64,000 bases of DNA from Lactarius indigo (taxonomy: Eukaryota > Basidiomycota > Agaricomycetes > Russulales > Russulaceae), in the NCBI GenBank assembly GCA_025766275.1, contig JAFKAC010000022.1, positions 682,001-746,000 on the forward strand, read 5' to 3'. This document shows, one piece after another, positions 11,069 to 22,632 of this stretch. The notes under the pieces were generated by a model, which made no database searches, was not told the DNA's origin, and worked only from the letters and a program-made list of their open reading frames with translations. The translations under genes and the position numbers were made by a program. Positions within the stretch are counted from its first letter, which is position 1. Each line of letters begins with the position of its first letter.

Positions 11069-14000
11069 TTAAGGAGCAGTAGCATCAAACTATGATTCGG
11101 CACGGGTGCGATAAGATCAGCGCACAGCAAGACACGCCGAACACAGGCTGCTTACCTGGAGGACCATCGTATTTGGCCACGCGGTGGGAAGGTAGTCAGC
11201 GTTGAGATACTCGTGCCGCAACGTGTTCTCAGCGGCGACTTTGTAGCGTTTCAAGTGGCCCGCAAGGCCGGGTGCCCGGCGCACGCCATTAGTCTCAAAC
11301 ACAGCCCGGAGCACTTGGGCTACGATCTTCGCCGTCAAGTCGACTCCGAGGGAGCGGGTGACGCCGTCGCCGGTGAGGTAGCGATCTTTCGACTCGCGTT
11401 TCACGTTGACCGTGTGTGGCTCTGGGAATACATGGGGCTATTTTAAACATGATTGAGTATTGGGGCAGTGTGCGAAAAATCGGGAGGACTTACATCATGG
11501 CTGGCGTGAGTAAGATCAAGGAAGACACGTTGGCCCTTGAAGTACGTGATGCTGCCAACAGTCTGGTCGGCCAGAGATTCGCCTGTCCAAGTCTGAGAGA
11601 CGTGCGGCGTGTAAAATAAAATGGCTTACGATAGACACCACGGAACGGAGGATCGATACCTACGTAACGAGAATCGTTAGCATATCTCTACGCACGAGTG
11701 GGATCGCCTTACGCATGGCCTCATAGATGTAGGCTTCCAATGCAGGGTTCTTGGCATCAGCAGCCCTGAGCTGCTTCACGACTTCGGGCCGGTCAAGGTA
11801 GAAATTCACGATGTTGATGATCGCTACGACGGCTATTTAGCCTATCTCTTGATTAGGAAAATAACAAACTTACACTGCGAAAGCTCGACAGAGGCGCCAA
11901 CAAGTAACGACAGCACGTTGTTTGTCGTGCGATCGGCAGAAGCGCCGTTTTCAAAGAGGTTCTCCGCGACAGATAGCCTCTGCTTCTTCGCCTTCGAATT
12001 GAACAGAGATTGGATGGTACCGACAAGGCCCGCGATAGAGAGCTGCGACATTGTGTGGGTATGATATCAGATGCGCTGAGAAGATCGCTCACCTTGCCTC
12101 CTACATCAGCCAAAATGTTGGCCTTGATGCGGCGTTGCAAGCCCTTGATGTTCTCCTTCGCGCTCGCTTCAATATTCATCGCCTTCGACGGATCGACATC
12201 GAGGAATAGAAGACTGTGTTCGCCATCAGTAAACGGCGTTCTGGCCCACAAAGCCTCAAGCACGCACGAGTATATGTCGGTGATTATCCCATATAGCTCA
12301 GGTTCAGTGTAGTCGCCCCACGACTCGCTGTCCGCTTTCAACGTCAAACCGGCCTATTCAGCTAGCAGTCAGCGACCGGTAAATCCACATCAACATTTCG
12401 AACTTGCGTACCAATTCCGTCGCGGCCCAATGGAGCGGCACGTAACGCAATACATCACGAACAATGTCCACATACTTGACGTTCTTGTCATTGAGCGAGT
12501 ACGACTTGATGTTGATGAGTTCACGCGTTTTCTCATAAAAGTATTGGGCGATCTGATCCGCCCGTTCAGGCGGCGACCCTACAACACGCAGAACTTCAGC
12601 TTGATCGCGCTGGCTCTCAGCGTCATCTTTCGACGCGAGGAAGAATCTATCGCAGTGTTCATTCAATAAAGGAGAGTTGAGAATTCGGTTCGCTACGATT
12701 ACTCACCCTTCGCCCGAGACGATGCGCGCGCCCCTGTCACCGTACGGGTGACGGAACTGAGCGCTTCCCAGAACTTGCTGTACATCATTGTACTCCCTCG
12801 CAATGGCAACGGGGGCGGGGTCGGGGGGACGGCTGTACTCGTAGCGATCTGCGGTGCCGAGTTTGCCAAGGAAGACCTTCATTGACTCGGGAGTCTGGAG
12901 GGGGAACCACGTGTAGATGCTGTTCTGCGAGAACTCTCCGGGCAAGCCACGAAGGATGAGACGACCAAGCATGCTTCCGTTTCCAGGTCCTTTCGGATCA
13001 CGCTGGCTGTCCGCGAAGCCCCACGCAGTGAGATTGAATGGAGTGAAATCCGCGGTAAGATGCCGGTCACCACGTGTCAAAGCGACGGCGTCGCTGAGAA
13101 TGGCACGACTTATGGTATATCCTACATGTACAAGGTGAATGGGCTAAGCCAGACAAAAAGAGCAGGACGCTGAAACCCACCAGGGCAAAGACCGGCGCCA
13201 TCGGTGACTTCCTTCGCTTGCTCCGCCTGTAGGCCGACATACAATTCAAGGTTGTCGATGTGGGAGTAGAGGCGCTCCGCCGCCTCCGCAATCTCCTTAT
13301 CGTCGTTCCATTCCAGGAAGGTCGTGTACTCTGTAAGAAATTAAAAATCCAGCGTGCTTCTGAAGGAGACGTGGCGTGCTTACGTTTAAGACCAAGGTAC
13401 TGCAACAATGTCGAAACGCGGTTAGGAATAGAGTACAGAAGGCGGAAACAACGTAATATCACGTGCCTTACGGAACTCATTCAATGTGCAGACGCCCCAA
13501 CGGCGGTTAGCCTCAATGCCCATGATCTCGTGCAGTCTCATGACATGGGGAGTGCCACGAGCCCCAAATCTTGCGGCTGGATGCTCAACTCTGCCGCGTT
13601 ATCAGTTGATCGCCATAGTTGTGCAGAATCAGAAGAACTACACACGCGTCCTTAATGATGGCTGCGAGCTTAGTATCGTCAAACTTTCCATCGGGCCCAC
13701 GCTCCAGTCTACGAGAGATAATCAGCGTCGATAGTTGGATCAAACACGTTTGAATCACTCACTGGTTAAACGTCCAGTGAGAAACATCTGGCTCTTTCGA
13801 TTGAAGATCCTTGATAGCGGCTTTGAAGTCGTCGGTGGTGAGCTATCGGTTACTTTGAGTGATTAAGTATGTATTACGCCAGAAAAAGTGCTTACTTTGT
13901 CAAGGTCTTTGCCCTTGAAAACGTTGCCCATCAACCGCTCAACCCACTTTTCGTCGGCTTCAGAAGTTGTCGCGTGCCAGCGATACAGACAGTTAAACTA

Positions 14001-15683
14001 CGACCGCAAGTGCGACATGAGTCAACACGCCAATCACCTGGAATGCTAGTCCCGTACCTCGACACTGCAGACATTTCCACGACCACGCTCGAAGAGTTTG
14101 TGATCTAAGTCGCGTATTTCCTGTGCGCATACATCAACACTTCGATAGAGTAAAGAAAGATGGGTGATCACACACCCCGAAAGGGTTCAAACTCCACGTG
14201 CTGCCTTGACGAGGGAGACCGAGAATGCAGCTGAAGTAATCGGAAAAGATAGCAGCTCCAAACCAAGCACAGTTAATGAGCCGCGCGGTCTGGAAGATAT
14301 CTTCGTCCTGATCAGCGATCTTCTTAGCACGGTTTGGATCAGTCGGAAGGATATGCTCGGGTTTGACGTAAGTTTCGCGTTCGTTGATCTCGAGCAGTTT
14401 GTTGGCAATGTACTAAAGATGAAAGTTAAGGACTAGGGCTAAGTCCGAGCTCCAAAGACGTACATTATGGTTTCGACTGAACAACACGAGTATCACGCAG
14501 ACGGCAGGTGGAAGCAGCATAAGACGATCCTCGGCGAACGTGTCGTTGTGGATGAGTCCGCGGCCATCATGCACACGGATCTGGTTGAGTCTCTTCTTGT
14601 CGTTTCCATAAAGCGGGGCAAGGTCAACGTATGAGGACGTCTCATTGATATTTACATTTTCGTGAGAGGTGCGGAACACGCTATGTTGCAAAGTAGTGAT
14701 CAGAACATGGACGAGGCGGGGAAAGGTAATATGGCTTACGTGTGAATGACGAGCGCGGCGAACGAAAACATCATACTGGACAGTCCAGCGGGGTGCCTGG
14801 AAAACTAAAAACATGTTCGTCAACGGGCCGCTATACGCGTCAGGGTACGAATGTATCTAACCTCTTTGCGCTTGAGCAGGGTGTCGAAAACGAGACCAGC
14901 GTCAGGGAGAGTGTTGCGCGGGATGGGCTGCTTCTGCTGCACACTGCGCGCATAAGGCATACCAGCCTTCCCCATGTTTGGGTCCGAAATATTGTTATGG
15001 GACCCATCGACGCTACGATATTGGTATTTAGGGCCGATGTACGTGGCCGGGGGGTGAGAAAGGTCGTCGTAGACTTTATGCCAGACACGCCGTCAGCAAG
15101 GGTTCATGTACGCGGGAAGGAGAGGACGCACGGATCTCGACCAGCTTGTTCTCAAACTCAGCCACCTTATCCTTCAGAGGACCATCCGAGTGTTTCGAGA
15201 GGAAGGCGACGACGTGCTCGAGCTATCATGACAACGGGCATATTAGACCTTCCTGTCATGTGACAGGAATCAATGTTCTCGGCCCGACTTACGCCCATCT
15301 TACGGTCATCGAGCGAATTGATGTGTTTGAACGCGTCGATGCCAGCCGCCTAGATCCCAATTCAGTAAAGAAAATGCCAAACTGCGGGGAAAAGGAGGGC
15401 ACACTCACGATGGCAGAAGGTTCATGGTACGATGCGATGCTCTTCTTGAACTGTGGCGCAGATTGAGTAAAACCAAATAAACGAACACGGCATACAACAG
15501 CGCCCTCACAGCATTCTGGAAGTCCTTGACGGCAGCCTCGTTGTCGTAAGTCTGGGTGGTAGGAGTCGACTTAATTGGATTGATGGTCTGACCGCCAGCA
15601 GTGAGCACATTGTAGGCGGAGCTCATAACTTCACCGACCGAGGCACGAGAGAGGAACTTAGAGGAGGACTTTGAGGAAGACAT
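11069..15683 (-). CDS. Psi-producing oxygenase (fatty-acid dioxygenase with P450-like domain)
   Basis: Fungal Ppo family: an N-terminal animal-type haem peroxidase domain oxygenates C18 fatty acids (8R or 10R), and a C-terminal P450 domain can isomerise the hydroperoxide to oxylipin signals. About 24 exons are traceable on the minus strand. Landmarks in order: LYDDLSHPPATYIGPKYQYR, distal-His region FAALVIHTVFRTSHEN, ETSSYVDLAPLYG, catalytic Tyr/proximal His in NCLYRWHATTSEADEKW (near 13,980), HVMRLHEIMGIEANRRWG, FTPFNLTAWGFADSQRDPKG, P450 ExxR as EAMRIDPPF, then YLTGDGVTRSLGVDLTAK and a last short exon ending FDATAP. The P450 thiolate cysteine is replaced by Ser (codon 11353-11351), so isomerase activity is unlikely. 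The ATG at 15683 was chosen; one 24 nt upstream is also in frame. One intron (13466-13400) needs a GC donor, and one boundary near 11.65 kb is uncertain. Confidence 0.86.
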
Positions 15684-16391
15684 GTCAACGTCGTGGCGCA
15701 AACGCAAGAGGATAGGGACGGTTGTGGAGCGACAGGAAAGGGGGAGAGAGGGAGAAGGGTGCCGGGTGAGCGGTCAACAAGGTTGAAAGAGACGGCGGGG
15801 CTGGCTTTAAGAGACCAAAGCGAACCACGGGGTCTCAACGCAATCGGGACAGAAGATCGCGCCCTACGCCGAGGCTAATGAGTTCTGAGACGTCAATGAC
15901 GCGCAACATTCCTCGCAAAATTAATATTATTTTGAACTGCCAAAGCGTCACAGTTCCTTGCGAACGGAAGCACCAGATCCTCCACAAGAGCCGCGTGATA
16001 AATTGCGACCCATCGTGAAACAGCGACGTATGCATGCCGAAGAAGAGACTAGAAGAGCAGAATAATCAAACCCGGGCGCAAACAAGTGGCGGGCGTCTGA
16101 TCCACAGAGGCAGCTTCCCTGCGTCGGGAACGTCCATTAGATGTAATCAATGTCACTTTTGGGGACATCACTTCAGTCACGCATCCGCATAGAGACCCCG
16201 TGCACCGCTCATCGCTTCCCCATTTGGTCATATACTTCTTACGAGATCTATGTCTTGGGGGCCCTGGAACCGATTTCCGAATCACTTCCTATTTTCTCTT
16301 TTTCGGTGCTAACACAAAGCCGGTACAATGCGAGATAACATAACTTTCGGTTGACAGGCATTCTAATTAACCGGCCAGCCCACACAATCAA
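15684..16391. other. Intergenic between oxygenase and NAD synthetase
   Basis: About 700 nt between two minus-strand genes. It should contain the promoter of the oxygenase gene and the 3' untranslated region of the NAD synthetase gene. I see no further gene or motif. Confidence 0.4.
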
Positions 16392-19300
16392 TCAATCCGT
16401 CTTTGTCTTCTGCTCCGGCTCAACGTTCGACCTGTCAGGCAGTGCCGCTGCAACTTCGTCGATTTTCCTGAACTGCCATGGGAATCGTGACGGGTACAAA
16501 AAGGGGCGCATGTCAAAGCCTGTAACATGTGTCAGGTCCACTCACACGCTCGACGCAGATTCAGAACACGCACGGTTGTCATCGGGACTGTACGCCTCCT
16601 AGAGACAACGAGGTTCTCAACGAGTCGCGGGGCGGGGTGGGGGCGGGGTACGAAACGAACGTACCGCGTGATACGACGGAGTGAGTGTTGTCATCTTGTG
16701 CCGGTTGCGCGCATACTCAAAGTAGAACAGCTTTACCTTGTCCGCGATCTGCCTCGGCGACAGCCGAGCCCCCCACTCGTGCACCAGCTTCGTGAAGATG
16801 CTATACGGCCCAGACTTCTCTACCTTGCGCAGCCTTCCAAACACCGACAGCTCGTCGTACGTCATCCCCATGTCGGCCTTTCCGCGGCCCGGCACCGATC
16901 GCGTGAGCTCGGGTAAGAAGGGGGGGAGGTCGCCGAGACAGCACACGTACCTCGTCCGCCTGCACGTACGTCTCCGTGATGGGCTCCAGCTCAGCCGTAG
17001 GTACGGCGGTCAAGAAGCTGCGGAGGTGGAGTAAGGAGCGATACCGTGACGCTGGTTCTCGGGTTCGGTACGATAACTTGCCTTGATAGAACCGGAAGCT
17101 GGAAGTTCTCCTGTGCCCAGGCAATAAACCGCTTCAGGTCGGTCTTGCTAATGCCGCCAATAGGGTTGACATCCGCTGTAAGCCCGCGGAAACGCGTGAT
17201 CAAAAGAATGACAAGGGCAAGGGGCAAGGGCAAACTGACCGGACGAGCAGTCGTATTTGGTCAAATACCCACGCAAGCTGCGCCAAGCCGCCATCAACCT
17301 CCGCATTGCCCTCACAGACAACGGGCGCACACACGGACCTTTCGTCGACGTTTGCGCTGCCAAGCACGAGCAGCCCGCCAACGCGACCACGTGCCCACGG
17401 CAGCAGCTGCGCGAAGAAGTACGCGATGACCATCCGCATACGCGCTTGGATATTCTGCAGCGCGAGGTTCTCTGCGTCGCCCCCGCCATGCGCACGGAAG
17501 CGCGGCCGCAGGCCCGTCACGACCTGGAAGAGCGTCCGCAGCGCCGTAACGACGTTGTCCATATTCAGATCCGTGTGGTAACTGCGCGGCGCATCACACA
17601 CGAAATTCGAACAGAAAGAGGGAGCGCGTGCTGACCTGCCGATCGCTTCCGCGACCTCCCTTGCACGCTTGCGCGTTTCTGCGCTCGAGTTTTCCGTGCC
17701 CATGTAGCACGTGTGTAGGATCCGGCCGCAGAGCTCGCGTGGGTCAGTCGGGACGTACTCGGAGCCCTCTGGCTCCCCGACGATCCGCCGCGCATCCGCG
17801 ATCACCTGTGCATCTGCACCACCGAAAGCGTCAGTTTCCACGACGGCACGACACACGGCTATTCAGACGCACTCCCGCTGCGCGCCGCGTCGACAGCGAG
17901 CCGACACATCGAGTAGGCGATCACGGCCGTCGCACAGCTGTCGATTCCGCCGCTGAGAGGGAGGAAGTACCCCTGCGTGCGCGAACGGCGGAGGTAGTCC
18001 CACAGCCAGCATGCCGGGCCGAACCTATCGCCGGCACCGCCGCCATCAGCACCAACACCAAACGTCATTTGTTCTGCGACGCACGCGATTTCCTCCTCGG
18101 GCGCGTGGTACCGCACCTCGTACGACCGCGCGGCAGGCCGGTTGAGCTCCTCGATGACGTCGAACTTGCCGCCGGAGAGCGCGATGGGCGCCTCGATGCG
18201 GTGGTAGCGCTCCGCCGCGGCGGCCTGCATGCTGCGGCTGCTCCTTGCGCGGTGTGCGCGCACGTCCTCGATATCGATCGTCGCGGAGATGACCTCGACG
18301 TCTGTGAGGGAGAACTGGGAGCCCTGTGCGATGATGCGCCCGTTTAGCGCGATCATCGCGCAACCGTCATAGTACAGCCGGTCACCGTCGCAGCCCTGCT
18401 GGTTCGCGTAGAGGTACACCCCGCCGAGCTACTGCGGGTTTCAGAAAAGGAGAGAGACGGGGGAGGAAAGGTGGACCTTGAGTGTGGCTTCTTTGATAAG
18501 CTCGACGCGCGTGTTGAGCTTACGGAGTTCGTGGTGGCTCCCACTCGAGTTGGTAAATATTTCGACACCGTCGAGGCCCATGAGGATGTGTGGACTGCGA
18601 CAATGCCATGAATTAACGCCTCCCGATACAGGCATGCATTCCATTTTTAATTACCTCGACGGCGTAAAGAGTTCCTCGCACAGCTCGACGCCGATGCACG
18701 TATCTATCGTGCTCACTACGCAGTCCCCAAACGGCACCTTGACCTAGTCATGTTTCAGAACGATTCCGGGTGAATCTTGGAAGCAAACGCACCTGGCCAG
18801 TAACGGCTCGCACGATGCGCGGCAAGTAATGGTCCTCCCATTGGCGGTGTTTCTGCCAGGGCGTAAAATAGCGCAGCTCGCGGTAGTTTCCATCGTTCGC
18901 GAGCCACATCTTGGGGCGTATGAGCAGGATCTGGCGGTTGTGCACGATCACGCGGCAGTTGTATATCACGTTCTTGTGTATCACCGGCCTGCGCATCCTT
19001 GAGCTTCTACATCATACCAACAGGAGGAGGCGAATTGCCATACATCCCGATGTCGCAGAGAATGTCTGCGGTCTTGTCGGAAGAGAGTATGTTCGCGAGC
19101 ACCTCCCATGAGTGCAGCACCGTATCACCTGCCATTCTCCCTGAGGATCAGCTATAACTGAAAGCACGGCGCTCACCCTCGAGGAAGTGGTCTAGACATC
19201 CGTATCCAGGTATCTCGAGCTCGGGCCCGACGCGCACGGTAGCGCCGCGCCCTTTGGCGAGGACGATGCTTTCGATGATCCGTTCCATATTTCCCTGCAG

Positions 19301-19490
19301 AACCACGCAGATCACGTCAAACTGCCTCGCCTCGGAGCGAAAGAAACCGAACACACCTGGAAATCCATCGCCCATTGATTCAGCGAGCTACATGAGATAA
19401 ATATACGCATGCGCCGTTATAGAGAGTTCTGAAGACGTTACCATCTGAGTGTGTAGGTGAGGAGAGTGACAAGCAAGTGAGACGAAGCAT
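16392..19490 (-). CDS. QNS1: Glutamine-dependent NAD+ synthetase
   Basis: Final step of NAD+ synthesis: deamido-NAD+ is amidated using ammonia released from glutamine. N-terminal nitrilase-type glutaminase: [12 protein letters not shown], Glu in [11 protein letters not shown], Lys in [14 protein letters not shown], catalytic Cys in [11 protein letters not shown], then [19 protein letters not shown]. The C-terminal synthetase domain has the PP-loop [15 protein letters not shown], then [61 protein letters not shown] and the end [15 protein letters not shown]. Multiple short introns. The first exon (MLRLTCF, start 19490) is spliced to SLNQW and is the least certain part. All catalytic residues are present, so this should be the functional housekeeping enzyme. 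Confidence 0.9.
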
Positions 19491-19689
19491 CGCTCACGTT
19501 GCGAGTGTAATCAAGTGACCCATCTTGTCAGTTGTTGGAATCGACTGAAATTACCTGCCAGCGTGAACGGATCGATCTGTCGACTCTCACGGATCATCGG
19601 CCCGATATGTCGCTGTCGTCGCAAATCTAATCAGACTCAGATCAGCCGAACGGTACCTCATCCAAGCATGCCAAACCAGGTCCCGCCAA

Positions 19690-20100
19690 ACCTTGCGCCA
19701 AACTCACGCAACTGCCTAACCACTAAATCGGAATCAGATATCAGTTAACTTGGTAGTCTTTTTAAAAAATATTGCGTACGGTAGCAGTAGCAGTAAGTAC
19801 CGACAAAACCTAGCAGACATCATTGGCAGACATGACAGTAAGCAGAACGTAAGTTACTACATGTACAACTGAAATTCGCATCACCTCACGCCCACCCCGC
19901 ACACCATCCAACGTTCGTCTGTACACCAAACTAGCACCCCACCCATCTTCCCATCTACCAGCACCAGCACCGCGTCGTCTAGCGCGCGGCACGTCCTCCC
20001 ACAGAAAATACCCACCGCGCGCAGTGCCGCCGCCACGCTCCTGGCCCCTCCCTCTCCCGATTGCCGTACTCATAGTCGTACTCGTACGTGCTGCAAGGGT
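19690..20100 (-). pseudogene. Partial duplicate of the PHD-TFIIS-SPOC gene 3' end
   Basis: The minus strand encodes GGYFLWEDVPRARRRGAGAG and WEDGWGASLVYRRTLDGV, matching the tail of the gene at 24.75-25.08 kb (GGYFPRDDVPRARGRGG, GWEDGRGVGWEQHRRTSDGG). Homology continues into the 3' flank: the run GTAGCAGTAGCAGTAAGTA and the preceding ACTCACGCAAC are shared with 24.5-24.6 kb. Only the last exon and 3' flank were copied, with indels. No promoter or start belongs to it. Confidence 0.75.
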
Positions 20101-20834
20101 CGTGGCTCGAGGACACAGGGACTTCGAAGGAGGTGGATCTCATGTGGGATGTGCAGCTTGAGGCCTAGTCCTTAATGCAAACCTCTGCATGCGTACGGCT
20201 GTACGTCTTACGAGGTATGGACGCTCGAATAAAATAGATCGTGAATAAATTGGTAAAGACCGACGTGTGCGCGGACAATGTCTGCACGAGAAGACAAAAG
20301 GGCTCAGCGAATGCGCACACTAATAGGGCAAAAGCTGAGGTACTACTGGGAGGAAGTAGGGACTTATATAACTGTAAGGAATATAAACTGTATAGCAGGA
20401 AGTTTTATGCTCTGCGGAAGCAGAGCGACGGTATAGTGAATCCGGGGCCGAGTACGACCGGGAGAGGATCCGGGACACACGGTCCGGCATTCGTACACGC
20501 AAGAATAACGAGCCGAAAATGTAAGTAGTGAGGACTTGCGCCGGTTTGCACGCAGTCCTCGTGGACACAAAAGAAATCAATCGATAACGTATATTTTTAG
20601 ACCCACTTCAACAGTACGAGTACGATATGTCACGAAGATAGACATTTTGGGTGAATTGGATTTAATAGTACAATTAAAAGAATTAGCCTGGGCTTGAGGT
20701 CTGCACATTATCTAACGAACCCCACGGGTCCTAAGAATCACGCGAATTCCATGAATCTGAGTCCCCCTTATCCAACGCGTGTTGTGTGCGGACTGTAAGA
20801 CCTATCAAATTAGAGTGAACGAGATGGACTTGAG
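20101..20834. other. Intergenic, nothing recognised
   Basis: About 0.7 kb between the SPOC-gene fragment and the end of the first F-box gene. No domain, RNA gene or repeat was recognised. Confidence 0.35.
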
Positions 20835-22583
20835 CTAAAACAGACGCGGAGATGAGCTGGGGTTGGCGGGATATGGATCGTCGGTGAACCCCCTTAGGAT
20901 GTGTTCGAGCTCATAATCGGACAGGATATCGTGACCACCTGGGTGAAGAGTGGGGAAGGAATGTTGGCGGGGATAGAGGCTCAGCACACCGGCGATTCCG
21001 ATCTCAGGGTGACGCTGGCGGAGGTGTGTTCCGTATGAATAAGGTGACTGGGGCGACCAAGTGAAAGAGCAAAATGCGCATCTGTGTGGTTTGTGCTCGT
21101 CTTGAATGTGTCGAGTGAGGTCTCTCTGCGTTGCGAAACGGACGTCACAGTCTTGGCATGGTAGTGCCAGCTGTTCCCCCGGTGTGTCTTCATGCTCTGC
21201 GCCGATTGAACTCGGTAGGAACAACGGTTGTACACCCTCCACCTTTATGGGATGGCCGGAGAGCCGGCGCGAAGTGACGAACGAACCTACTGCGGCCCGC
21301 AAGGCGCCCGATTCCGGACCTTGTACGAGGAGAATTTTCAGGGCAGGTAATGGTCTGGTTTCCCTGTCGGCTGCTTGCAAGGTGAGCAAAATGTTTGTCG
21401 CGTGTCTCCCAGCCAAGCAAAACATTTCAACGCCTATGAATGAGTGGAAAAGCTCGAGCCAGTGTTCACCAAGGTGTTCACTGTCCGCGTCATCCTGCTC
21501 ACTTGACGGCTGCTGCGTCGTATTGATGTCTAGATCTCTTACACGGATAAGGAAGGGGGAGAATTGGTGACAGCCACAAATTTGAGCCAGCGAAGACCAC
21601 TGCCAGTCTGGCTGCTCACACGAGATCTGCAATCGAAGCCGCGTAGGAACTCCTGGATTGGTAAAGTAAATGGAAATAGCGCGCTCGGAGAACCGAATGT
21701 CTGCTCGACTATGTGACCTCAGGGTTCCTATCTGGTCAATAAATCGGCCAAGTTGCGAAGTGTCCAAGGTGGGTTGGCTAAAGAATGTAATATCAATATC
21801 CTCGAGATGAGGGGCGTCGATTCTGGCCACGAGACAGTCCAAGTATTTGCTAGTTCCTCGATATTTGAGAGAGCTGAGAGAAGGAAGAACAATACGCTCC
21901 CCTGGCGTCGGGGGCAAAGCGAGATGCTTACGGCGAGAGGGGAGGGAGAGGAAGTAGAGTGAAAGTGATCGAAGTTGGGTCATCCCTGACAACGCATTCG
22001 CGAAAGATTCTGGGGGAAAATACCCCACACCGGGGATTTCGTGAAGCTGAAGATCAATGAGACCCTGGGAGGGTAAAAGGCGCTCCGGGAGCGAGGGAAT
22101 GGCAATCCTGGTCGAGTGGAGCGTATGGAGGCGAGGGCCCCACCGGAAAGTGCTGGGCAGGGTCAGCTGCAAGTTATTTAGAGAGAGAAGAGTAAGCTCC
22201 TCTAGTTCAGATAACGGCTCTTTGATCGCGGAAAACTTTTCCATGAGGGAATTTGTGATGATGAGATTGATGGAACAAACGCGATCAGAGTGTTTCAGTG
22301 CGGCGACAATGTTGTCCTCGTCCTCGGGAGTAGGGCTGTCGAGAGTTGGAGTCCCCCCGTACTGCACAACGATAGGCAAGGCAGGCCAGACATCTAGAGA
22401 CTTCAAAACAGGCGTTCCGTGTTTACAGTACACCCGAAGATGTAGACCCAGGGGTGATGTAAATACGATTTGTCGCCAGTTTTGGCATACGTGCACGAGC
22501 GTAGGCCAAGACTGTGGGGAAGAATCCAGGTAGTGAAGAAATATGGTCAGAAGGACGTCGTTGGAGAGCACCTCAATCGTCGC
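20835..22583 (-). CDS. F-box protein with C-terminal C2H2 zinc fingers; 5' end unclear
   Basis: About 582 codons in one frame. The N-terminal F-box reads LSNDVLLTIFLHYLD...WPTLVHVCQNWRQIVFTSP, followed by a degenerate leucine-rich region (LRSLSLYFLSLPSRRKH and similar). F-box proteins recruit substrates to SCF ubiquitin ligases. Unlike its tandem partner it continues into two C2H2 fingers, CQDCDVRFATQRDLTRHIQD-EH and CAFCSFTWSPQ...GTHLRQRH. The frame begins at a good 3' splice site (CTTGGCAG, with branch site GCTAAC) at 22583, but no upstream exon with an ATG in the right phase fits in the roughly 50 nt before the next gene. It may have lost its start, or the splicing may be unusual. Start uncertain. 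Confidence 0.65.
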   Translation of the reverse strand, partial: ATIEVLSNDVLLTIFLHYLDSSPQSWPTLVHVCQNWRQIVFTSPLGLHLRVYCKHGTPVLKSLDVWPALPIVVQYGGTPTLDSPTPEDEDNIVAALKHSDRVCSINLIITNSLMEKFSAIKEPLSELEELTLLSLNNLQLTLPSTFRWGPRLHTLHSTRIAIPSLPERLLPSQGLIDLQLHEIPGVGYFPPESFANALSGMTQLRSLSLYFLSLPSRRKHLALPPTPGERIVLPSLSSLKYRGTSKYLDCLVARIDAPHLEDIDITFFSQPTLDTSQLGRFIDQIGTLRSHSRADIRFSERAISIYFTNPGVPTRLRLQISCEQPDWQWSSLAQICGCHQFSPFLIRVRDLDINTTQQPSSEQDDADSEHLGEHWLELFHSFIGVEMFCLAGRHATNILLTLQAADRETRPLPALKILLVQGPESGALRAAVGSFVTSRRLSGHPIKVEGVQPLFLPSSIGAEHEDTPGEQLALPCQDCDVRFATQRDLTRHIQDEHKPHRCAFCSFTWSPQSPYSYGTHLRQRHPEIGIAGVLSLYPRQHSFPTLHPGGHDILSDYELEHILRGFTDDPYPANPSSSPRLF

Positions 22584-22632
22584 CTGCCAAGAGAAAGGTC
22601 CCGCTTAAACGAGTTAGCATGTGGTGCTGGTG

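Noticed and set aside
10741..11130. 129-codon minus-strand frame beyond the oxygenase stop
   Set aside because: No recognisable domain, low-complexity Phe-rich end, and it overlaps the last oxygenase exon.
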